The notes below the pieces were generated by a model, which saw only the letters and a list, made by a program, of their open reading frames with translations, had not been told where the DNA came from and did not search any database. Below are positions 57,554 to 64,000 of a DNA stretch of 64,000 nucleotides, piece after piece; position 1 is the stretch's first letter, and each line of letters starts with the position of its first letter. The stretch is from Chelatococcus sp. HY11 (GTDB taxonomy: Bacteria; Pseudomonadota; Alphaproteobacteria; Rhizobiales; Beijerinckiaceae): NCBI RefSeq assembly GCF_018398335.1, contig NZ_JAHBRX010000001.1, positions 3,402,001 to 3,466,000 of the forward strand, read 5' to 3'. The position numbers and the translations under genes are program-made.

Positions 57554-57664
57554 TCATCCCGTCCCGTATCATCCGACCGGCCGATGCGCATGACCGCTCA
57601 GTGCTCCAGCACCGTTACCAACCGGCGAAGATAGCGGGCAGAGGTTAACGTTTCAGTTGCCCCT

Positions 57665-59083
57665 TCAGGTGCCACCGCGCCGCAGGCGGGCGGCATAGAA
57701 GCCATCGAAACCATCGACAGCGGTTCCGTCGGCCAATGTCATGCCGGCGCTTGGCAGACTGCGGAAGTCGCCATCACGGGTCACGAGATGGTCAACGCCG
57801 CCGAGTTCGGCCGCCGAGATCGCCTCGCGTCGGAATTCCGGATTCCGGGCAAGGAAGGCATCGGTCTGGGCCTCGCCTTCCTCGGGTTCCAGCGAGCAGG
57901 TGCAATAGACGAGGACTCCTCCGGCTTTGACAAGGCCGGCCGCATGGTCCAGCAGCTGCCGCTGGATCGCGGCAAGGGCTGGAATATCTTCCGGGCGCTT
58001 GGTCCAGGCCACGTCGGGATGACGGCGGATGGTGCCGGTTGCGCTGCAGGGCGCATCCAGCAGCACGGCGTCGGCGGGGGCGTGCTCAAGACTGCCCGCA
58101 TCAGCTTTGCGGCATGTCACACCGAGCTTGAGCCGCTTCATGTTCTCCTTGAGGCGCTCCAGCCTCGCTTCAGCCCTGTCCACGGCGGTGACATCGGCAC
58201 CGGCGGCCGCGAGCTGAGCCGTCTTGCCGCCCGGCGCGGCGCAGAGATCGAGCACCGTGTCGCCGGACTGGACCAGAAGAAGCCGAGCCGGAAGCGCGGC
58301 CGCGGCATCCTGCACCCACCAGGCGCCCTCGGCATAGCCGGGCAGTTCCGCCACAGGCGTCCGCGTCGTCAGGCGGATCGATCCGGTCGGCAGCAGGAGG
58401 CCGCCGAGCTGTTCCGCCCAATGCGGCGCATCGGCCTTGACGGTAATGTCGATCGAGGGCTCCCGACCATGCGCAGCCGCGATCTGCCGCGCCGTCGCCT
58501 CGCCGTAGGTTTCGCTCCAACGGGCGCGCAGCCAAGCTGGCGTATCGACATCGAAGGGGTCCGTCGCGGCCAGGATGGCGTCACGGTCGGCTGCGATACG
58601 GCGCAGCACGGCGTTGACCAGCTTGGCATAGGGAAAAGCGCGCTTGTCGCCCCGGGCGAGATCCACCGCCGTGGTCACCGCCGCATGGTCCGGAACATCG
58701 AGCAGCAACAACTGGGCCGCCCCGACGAGCAGGATGGCTTCCAGCGCCCCCGAGTTGCGCGGCAGACCCTTCTGCAGGCGGTCGCCTATCGCCTTGCGCA
58801 AGGTGCCGAGACGGCGAAGGGCCGCTGTCGTAATGGCACGGGCCAAGGCCTTGTCGCGCTGGTCAAGCTCCGCGCCGACGGGCTTGTCCTGATGCCGGCC
58901 TCCGGCCGGCTTGTTGTCGCGCGAAGCGCCGCGACGTCCGGCGGCCCCGTCAAATAGGTCCTCCAGGCCCTCGCTATGCCCGAGGATGCGCGTCAGCGCA
59001 GCCACCGCCATGCGGCGAGCGGCGAGGCCGGGTGGATCTTCCCGCCGTGATCGGCCGCGGTGTGCCGGAACGGAGGCTTTCAA
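57665..59083 (-). CDS. rsmB: 16S rRNA (cytosine967-C5) methyltransferase RsmB-type
   Basis: 472 residues from TTG 59083. The N-terminal domain is NusB-like (RMAVAALTRILGHSEGLEDLF...LARAITTAALRRLGTLRKAI); the C-terminal SAM domain has VLDLCAAPGGKTAQLA and the catalytic Cys in DAPCSATGTIRRHPD and TCSLEPEEGE. A ~20-residue Arg/Lys-rich insert lies in the N-terminal domain around GRRGASRDNKPAGGRHQDK. The start is not certain: the next in-frame ATG is 59011, inside the NusB-like domain. Confidence 0.93.
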   Translation of the reverse strand: MKASVPAHRGRSRREDPPGLAARRMAVAALTRILGHSEGLEDLFDGAAGRRGASRDNKPAGGRHQDKPVGAELDQRDKALARAITTAALRRLGTLRKAIGDRLQKGLPRNSGALEAILLVGAAQLLLLDVPDHAAVTTAVDLARGDKRAFPYAKLVNAVLRRIAADRDAILAATDPFDVDTPAWLRARWSETYGEATARQIAAAHGREPSIDITVKADAPHWAEQLGGLLLPTGSIRLTTRTPVAELPGYAEGAWWVQDAAAALPARLLLVQSGDTVLDLCAAPGGKTAQLAAAGADVTAVDRAEARLERLKENMKRLKLGVTCRKADAGSLEHAPADAVLLDAPCSATGTIRRHPDVAWTKRPEDIPALAAIQRQLLDHAAGLVKAGGVLVYCTCSLEPEEGEAQTDAFLARNPEFRREAISAAELGGVDHLVTRDGDFRSLPSAGMTLADGTAVDGFDGFYAARLRRGGT

Positions 59084-59293
59084 CTGGGCCGATCCCCTGT
59101 GGCAGGATCTGTCATGGGCTTAAACTCTGAAGAACCTTGGGCGACAAGGGCTGGCGCGAGAATTCCGGGCGGAAGACGCCGCAGCTACACCAGACCATGC
59201 CATCAGCACGCCTTTTCCGCGAAGCGATGGCATTTGTCGACATCTAATCACGAAGGATCGAGACAGCTGCCCCGGATTGGCTCCGGCGCCGGA

Positions 59294-60238
59294 TCAACCC
59301 CACGGACCGTTGCGCGGGCGCGATCCGTTGCCCCAGGGGCCGGCGGCGCGCTGGGCGCCTCCGAGGAAGGAGGACGAGCGCGATGGCGCCACGCCCATGC
59401 TGCGGGCGAGCTGCTCGAGCGCCGCGATGCGGTTTTCCGTGGCCGGGTGGGTGGAGAACAGATTGTCCATGGCCCGCCCGGACAGAGGATTGATGATGAA
59501 CATCGGCGCCGTCGCCGGGTGGCTCTCGGCCTCCTCGTTGGGGATATGGGCGACACCCTGCGAAATCTTGGCGAGAGCGGTGGAGAGCCACAAAGGATTG
59601 CCGCAGAATTCGGCGCCCATGCGATCGGCTTCGTATTCGCGCGAGCGACTGACCGCCATCTGGATGATCATCGCCGCGATCGGCGCGAGGACGACGAGCA
59701 GAATGGTGCCAATGGTCCCCAACCCGTTATTGTTACGGTTTCCGCCGCCGAAAAACAGGCCGAACTGGGCGATCGAGGAGATGGCGCCGGCAATGGTGGC
59801 CGAGATCGTCATCGTGAGAGTGTCGTGATTCTTGATATGCGCGAGCTCATGGGCCATGACGCCGGCCAGTTCCTCACGGCTCAGAATGCGCATGAGGCCC
59901 GTTGTGGCGGCCACGGCGGCATTCTCCGGGTTGCGGCCGGTCGCGAAGGCGTTGGGCTGGGGATTGTCGATGATATAGACGCGCGGCATCGGCAGTCCGG
60001 CGCGCTCGGCAAGCTGGCGGACCATGCCGACATATTCCGGCGCGGCGCGCTCGTCGACTTCCTGGGCATTGTAGGCGGCCAGGGCGAGCCTGTCCGAATT
60101 CCAGTAGCTGAAAAGGTTCATGCCCGCGGCGAGCGCCAGGGCGATGAGAAGGCCAGCCGCGCCGCCGATGAGATAACCGACGACGCCGAACAGCGCCGTC
60201 AGTGCCGCAAGCAGCATACCGGTCTTCACGTAGTTCAT
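59294..60238 (-). CDS. htpX: Membrane zinc protease HtpX
   Basis: 314 residues from ATG 60238 (GGAGGG upstream). M48 protease: zinc motif HELAH in [15 protein letters not shown], the second Glu in [10 protein letters not shown]. Four hydrophobic segments. Acts in quality control of inner-membrane proteins. A Gly/Asn-rich and Pro/Arg-rich C-terminal tail is seen. Longer in-frame sequence upstream (to 60535) overlaps the DUF1674 gene and is not supported. Confidence 0.95.
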   Translation of the reverse strand: MNYVKTGMLLAALTALFGVVGYLIGGAAGLLIALALAAGMNLFSYWNSDRLALAAYNAQEVDERAAPEYVGMVRQLAERAGLPMPRVYIIDNPQPNAFATGRNPENAAVAATTGLMRILSREELAGVMAHELAHIKNHDTLTMTISATIAGAISSIAQFGLFFGGGNRNNNGLGTIGTILLVVLAPIAAMIIQMAVSRSREYEADRMGAEFCGNPLWLSTALAKISQGVAHIPNEEAESHPATAPMFIINPLSGRAMDNLFSTHPATENRIAALEQLARSMGVAPSRSSSFLGGAQRAAGPWGNGSRPRNGPWG

Positions 60239-60387
60239 CCGCACCCTCCACCGATCCCGGTCAGCTCTGTCGAGCCGGGTTTCTATCTGCCATAACGATA
60301 TGGCATCCTTGGGATCGTGCTCTATATGTGGAGGAGGATAGCCCCTGCGTTCAAGAGCATGGAGCGTCCATAAGTGGAGCAATTTCT

Positions 60388-60627
60388 GTGACGAGCCCCG
60401 ACAAGCTGTCCTCCAGCATAGCCGGCGCCGCATCGGCGGCGGAAGCGCCGCGCAAGCCGCTGACCCCGGCGGCGCAACGCGCGCTGGCCGAAGCCGCGGA
60501 GCGTCGCGCGGCCATCGACGCCCATACCGCCGCATTGACCGCGCAACGCGAAATCAACGGGCGCAACGGGCCGGAGCCCGTGCGCTATGATGACTGGGAA
60601 GTCAAAGGCATCGCCAGCGACTTCTGA
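60388..60627 (+). CDS. DUF1674 protein (SDHAF4-like)
   Basis: 79 residues from GTG 60388, with GGAG eight bases upstream. The C-terminal block [24 protein letters not shown] is the DUF1674/SDHAF4 signature; the N-terminal half is low-complexity Ala/Pro and helical. SDHAF4 helps assemble succinate dehydrogenase by holding flavinated SdhA. It is divergent from htpX with about 150 bases between starts and convergent with the TRAP gene. Confidence 0.9.
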   Translation: MTSPDKLSSSIAGAASAAEAPRKPLTPAAQRALAEAAERRAAIDAHTAALTAQREINGRNGPEPVRYDDWEVKGIASDF

Positions 60628-60635
60628 TCAGGGGG

Positions 60636-61739
60636 TCACACCTTGGTGCGATTGCGGATCATCAGGGTGTCGAAGGCATATTCGTTGACCTGCCACCAGA
60701 GGTAATTCTCGGTGCGGAAGGCGATCATCGATTCCAGCGCCTTCTTGAACAAGGGGTTCTTGGCGGCCATCTCGCCATAAAGTTCGTGGGCGGCGTTCCA
60801 GGCGGAATCGAGCACCGCGTTGGGGAAGAACCTGAGTTCCGTGCCTGTTCCGATGAGGCGCTTCAGGGCTGGGCCATTGAAAGCGTCGTATTTCGCCAGC
60901 ATCCAGTTGGTCGAGGCATCGGCCGCCTGCCGCATGACGGCCTGGTAGTGCTTCGGCAGGGCGTTCCACTTGTCTCGGTTGACGACCATGTGGAGCATCG
61001 CGCCGCCCTCCCAGAAACCGGGCGCGTAGTAGTATTTGGCGACCTTGGCGAAGCCCAGTTTCTCATCATCGTAGGGGCTGACGAATTCGGCGGCGTCGAT
61101 CGTGCCGCGTTCGAGCGCCGGATAGATGTCGCCGCCGGCGATCTGCTGGGGCACCACGCCGAGCCGCGCGAGCACGTCGCCGCCCAGACCGCCGATGCGG
61201 AATTTCAGCCCCTTCCAATCGTCCGGTGTGTTGATCTCCTTACGGAACCAACCGCCCATTTGGGTTCCGGATTGGCCACATGGGAACCCAACTACGTTGA
61301 ACTTAGCCAGGGCTTCGTCCATCAGCGCATTGCCGCCGCCATTGAGCAGCCAGGCGTACTGGAGGCGCGAATTGAAGCTGAAGGGAACGCCGGTGCCGAA
61401 GGCCAGCGCCGTCTCCTTGCCGGTGTAGAAATAGATCGGCGTGTGGGCGCATTCGACCGTACCGTTCTGGGCGGCGTCGAGCGCCTGAAGCGCGGGCACG
61501 ATCTCGCCGGGACCGAAGCACTGGATCTGGAATTGTCCGTCGGTCGCCTCTCCGACGAATTTCGCAAACATCTCGGCGTTGCCGAACAGGGCGTCGAGTG
61601 GCTTCGGAAAGCTCGAAGTCATGCGCCATTTGATGGCCGGTGACGACTGGGCGATGGCAGGCATCGCCACGCCCGCGGCGGCAACCGTGCCTGCGGCGAC
61701 AGCGCCGGGGGCACCTTTCAGGAAATCACGACGCTTCAT
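60636..61739 (-). CDS. TRAP-transporter substrate-binding protein, TakP-like (2-oxo acid)
   Basis: 367 residues from ATG 61739, preceded by GGGAGG. A twin-arginine signal peptide (KRRDFLKGAPGAVAAGTVAAAGVAMPAIAQ) points to Tat export. The mature protein is strikingly close to the TakP family: WRMTSSFPKPLDALFGNAEMFAKFVGEATDG, MGGWFRKEINTPDDWKGLKFRIGGLGGDVL, GVVPQQIAGGDIYPALERGTIDAAEFVSPYDDEKLGF. TakP binds alpha-keto acids such as pyruvate with a sodium ion. No membrane subunits (small or large) are next to it, so it may use partners elsewhere. Confidence 0.92.
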   Translation of the reverse strand: MKRRDFLKGAPGAVAAGTVAAAGVAMPAIAQSSPAIKWRMTSSFPKPLDALFGNAEMFAKFVGEATDGQFQIQCFGPGEIVPALQALDAAQNGTVECAHTPIYFYTGKETALAFGTGVPFSFNSRLQYAWLLNGGGNALMDEALAKFNVVGFPCGQSGTQMGGWFRKEINTPDDWKGLKFRIGGLGGDVLARLGVVPQQIAGGDIYPALERGTIDAAEFVSPYDDEKLGFAKVAKYYYAPGFWEGGAMLHMVVNRDKWNALPKHYQAVMRQAADASTNWMLAKYDAFNGPALKRLIGTGTELRFFPNAVLDSAWNAAHELYGEMAAKNPLFKKALESMIAFRTENYLWWQVNEYAFDTLMIRNRTKV

Positions 61740-61760
61740 CCGGCATCCTCCCAGGAGCAC

Positions 61761-61988
61761 ATTATGGAGGGGCTATGAGCCCGGCGGGTTTCATAATGTG
61801 TCATGCGGGTGGTTGGCAAACGGATTGGATATTCGAGCCTTCCGTTGCCGACACGCGGGCGCTCCGCCCACAGACTGACGCGATCTGCGGCAATTGCAAT
61901 CACCTTCACTCTTATCTTCCTGCGATGATAATTTTAAATTGAAAATGATTTCACGGAATAGATTTTATGGTATTCGCGAGATATTTTG
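61761..61988. other. AT-rich gap before the Stv-like gene
   Basis: About 228 bases, strongly AT-rich at its right end (61900-61990). No gene. Probably holds the promoter of the Stv-like gene. Confidence 0.4.
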
Positions 61989-62648
61989 ATGAAATGTTCC
62001 CGAAACATTTTTGCAAATCGCGTGGGCGAGTATGTGTATGCTTGGACTCTGGCCGAGGGAAAGCCTTCGTCCGGGGTACGTGCATGCGTTATATCAACGC
62101 ATGGAGCGAGATTTCACGGCGGGTATTTCTCGTGGCCAAATGTTGAGCTTGTTTTCTATGGTCCTGAAGGTGCCTCGCTCGTGCAGCCCATCAGCACGGA
62201 CATCATCGGCGTGCTAACCGAGACCTATCCAAACTACGAGACGATGAAACGCGGCCCTTACCCGGACTACTTTCTCAGCAAATATCAGGGGCCGGACGAG
62301 ACCTATGAGTTTCTTGGCGACCTGCCGGTCCATGTCGCCCATCGCTATTCGATCCGGCGGCCGGAGGAGCGCCCGGCGAGCCCGCCGCATCCCGAGGCTG
62401 TCGCGCTTTACGCGGATTCCGGTATCCCCGCATACAAGGACCTCGTCTCCCGGCATGGGGTGTGGACCATGGACGTAATCACCGTGAGACGGCGTGGTCT
62501 GAAAGTCGCAACGCGTCTGTCAACACTGATCAAGACCTTGCACAGACACGGTTATCACTATCACACGATCCACTGCGATTTTTGTCGGAGCCCGCTGTTG
62601 CCTTTTCGCGAACCGAGCTATTCACCCCGGCGCCGCCACACTTTTTGA
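61989..62648 (+). CDS. Putative adhesin (Stv)-like orphan protein
   Basis: 219 residues from ATG 61989. The block VRACVISTHGARFHGGYFSWPNVELVFYGPEGASLVQ followed by ETYPNYETMKRGPYPDYFLSKYQG resembles the putative adhesin Stv domain, where a HG motif near the N-terminus is followed by SKYQG-type sequence. The C-terminal HYHTIHCDFCRSPLLPF has a CxxC. No signal peptide. The function is unknown. The upstream DNA is AT-rich, suggesting acquisition. Confidence 0.7.
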   Translation: MKCSRNIFANRVGEYVYAWTLAEGKPSSGVRACVISTHGARFHGGYFSWPNVELVFYGPEGASLVQPISTDIIGVLTETYPNYETMKRGPYPDYFLSKYQGPDETYEFLGDLPVHVAHRYSIRRPEERPASPPHPEAVALYADSGIPAYKDLVSRHGVWTMDVITVRRRGLKVATRLSTLIKTLHRHGYHYHTIHCDFCRSPLLPFREPSYSPRRRHTF

Positions 62649-62745
62649 GCGCGGCGGCCCGCCCGGACCATACTTGGCGCCAACCGGGGTGACACTTTTG
62701 CTTCCAATGCTCTAACGTCGCGCGCGAACGGAATAGGAAAGCGTG

Positions 62746-64000
62746 ATGACGAGCGGGAAGACTGGTGAGGGCGGGGACAAGCGTCTCGCTGCGGTGAAAC
62801 GTGTGCTACGGCAGGCGGCGGAGCATATCAACGCCGATTTCGGAATCAGACTGTGGGACGGCGAGGTGATTCCACTCGGCGCCGACGCACGCACTGATTT
62901 GCTCGTGGCTCTCAACAGCCCGGCCGTGTTGAGCCGCCTCATTCGCCAGCCGCGTCTGACGACCGTAGTCGACCTCGTCGCCTCGGGCGATGTCGATATC
63001 ATCGGCGGAACGCTGCTTGATCTCGCCGCGCGGCGCGGCAGTGGCACCAAGGGTATCTGGAAGAAGATCGGCAAATTGTCGCTGGCGCGGGCGCTCTGGC
63101 CCTTCCTGTTTTCCGCCAAGGCCGATGCCGCGGCGAACCCGCTCAAAAGCGAGGCTTACCAGGGCGAGCAGATCGACAAGGACGCGGGCGGGCGTGACAA
63201 CAAGGCCCTGGTGCAGTTTCATTACGATCTCTCGAACACCTTCTACCAGCTCTTCCTCGACCCCGAGATGCAGTATTCCTGCGCCTATTTCCCGACCTGG
63301 GAGAGTTCGCTGGAAGATGCCCAGCGCGCCAAGCTCGACATGATCTGCCGGAAGCTCAGGCTGCAGCCCGGCGAGCGTTTCCTGGATATCGGCTGCGGCT
63401 GGGGCGGCCTTGTCTGCCATGCCGCCCAACACTATGGGGTGGAGGCCCATGGCGTGACCCTGTCGGAGGCGCAGCTCGCCTTCACCAAGGAGAAGATCGC
63501 TCGTCTTGGCCTCGAAGGGCGTGTCCACGTCGAGCTGCGGGATTATCGGGACATCTCCGGAACCTTCGACAAGATCGCCTCGATCGGCATGTTCGAGCAT
63601 GTGGGGCTCGATAACCACGCGGCCTATTTCAACAAGCTGCGAGAGCTGCTGAAGCCGCGCGGCATCCTGCTCAACCATGCGATCACGCGCCCGGCCAAGA
63701 AGGATGCCCGCGCCTTCCGTCGCAAGCGGCCGGAATATCAGGCTATCGTGAATTACATCTTCCCGGGATCGGAGCTCGACCATATCGGCGGCTCGGTCAC
63801 CAGCCTGGAGCGTCATGGCTTTGAGATCCACGACGTCGAGGCGTGGCGGGAGCACTATGCCTTGACCACGCGGCGCTGGTGCGAGCGCCTCTATGCGGAG
63901 CGCGAGGCGGCCGTGCGCGAGGTCGGCGAGGCCAAGACCCGGCTGTGGCTGCTCTATCTCGCCGGCGTTTCGCTCGGATTTGAACGCGGCACGATCGGCA
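62746..64000 (+). CDS. cfa: Cyclopropane-fatty-acyl-phospholipid synthase (partial, cut by window end)
   Basis: Transfers a methylene from SAM to unsaturated phospholipid acyl chains. The frame starts at ATG 62746 and is open to the end of the window (418 codons seen). N-terminal lipid-binding-like region (AAEHINADFGIRLWDGEVIPLG) then the methyltransferase with NKALVQFHYDLSNTFYQLFLDPEMQYSCAYF, motif LDIGCGWGGLVCHAA, VHVELRDYRDISGTFDKIASIGMFEHVG and FPGSELDHIGGSV. The C-terminus is missing. Confidence 0.95.
   Translation, partial: MTSGKTGEGGDKRLAAVKRVLRQAAEHINADFGIRLWDGEVIPLGADARTDLLVALNSPAVLSRLIRQPRLTTVVDLVASGDVDIIGGTLLDLAARRGSGTKGIWKKIGKLSLARALWPFLFSAKADAAANPLKSEAYQGEQIDKDAGGRDNKALVQFHYDLSNTFYQLFLDPEMQYSCAYFPTWESSLEDAQRAKLDMICRKLRLQPGERFLDIGCGWGGLVCHAAQHYGVEAHGVTLSEAQLAFTKEKIARLGLEGRVHVELRDYRDISGTFDKIASIGMFEHVGLDNHAAYFNKLRELLKPRGILLNHAITRPAKKDARAFRRKRPEYQAIVNYIFPGSELDHIGGSVTSLERHGFEIHDVEAWREHYALTTRRWCERLYAEREAAVREVGEAKTRLWLLYLAGVSLGFERGTIG

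Noticed and set aside
57665-58957. Plus-strand frame 57788-58957 as a gene
   Set aside because: Antisense to rsmB with its catalytic motifs on the minus strand.

Overview
This looks like a chromosomal segment of a GC-rich alphaproteobacterium of the order Hyphomicrobiales (Rhizobiales). Evidence: the gene run hemJ-rho-mnmE-mnmG-rsmG-parA-parB, the leuS-lptE-holA run, the rsmB-heparinase-like-purH run, a TTAA-N7-TTAA CtrA-type box before ftsK, an Irr-like iron box, and a TakP-like keto-acid binding protein. The genus cannot be fixed from sequence alone; a Chelatococcus/Bosea/Methylobacterium-like relative is a guess. In related genomes hemE/hemJ-rho-parAB lies close to the replication origin, so the left end of the window is probably origin-proximal.

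Layout. 1-10.8 kb: end of hemJ, rho, a DUF4214 protein, a DUF255/YyaL-type protein on the minus strand, then mnmE-mnmG-rsmG-parA-parB with three near-consensus parS sites (before mnmG, before rsmG and inside rsmG). 11-20 kb: acs; two tandem, AT-richer paralogues of unknown function; a SelW-like CxxC protein; a DUF2218-siderophore-interacting flavoprotein; exbB-exbD-tonB with an Irr-like box; a small Cys-rich protein. 20-29.5 kb: thioredoxin-TPR protein, Lon-substrate-domain protein, Trm112-like protein, alpha/beta hydrolase, ubiquinone hydroxylase, an IS110-family (IS1111-like) insertion element, tesB, and glnK-amtB with a sigma-54 promoter. 29.6-40 kb: ftsK, lolA-like gene, outer-membrane barrel, exonuclease III, cNMP-binding protein, OmpR-type response regulator, L,D-transpeptidase, HAD phosphatase, two orphan genes, yggS. 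40.5-50.2 kb: leuS-lptE-holA, then a complete dipeptide/oligopeptide-type ABC transporter operon on the minus strand. 50.7-64 kb: a membrane-anchored hypothetical protein, asd, carbonic anhydrase, purH, heparinase II/III-like gene, rsmB, htpX, a DUF1674/SDHAF4-like gene, a TakP-like TRAP binding protein, an Stv-like orphan, and a cyclopropane fatty acid synthase cut by the window end.

Most of the window is core housekeeping: chromosome partition and division (parABS, ftsK), tRNA/rRNA modification (mnmE, mnmG, rsmG, rsmB), envelope assembly (lolA-like, lptE, L,D-transpeptidase, tonB system), nitrogen sensing (glnK-amtB), and carbon and amino-acid metabolism (acs, asd, purH). Accessory material is limited to the IS element, the tandem paralogues at 13.4-15.0 kb, the orphan pair at 38.4-39.6 kb and the Stv-like gene at 62 kb. 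The most interesting points are the IS element with 10-bp terminal inverted repeats and a long right non-coding end that could encode a bridge RNA, the unexplained tandem paralogues, and the set of readable regulatory sites (parS, CtrA, sigma-54, Irr-like). No tRNA, rRNA or CRISPR array was seen.
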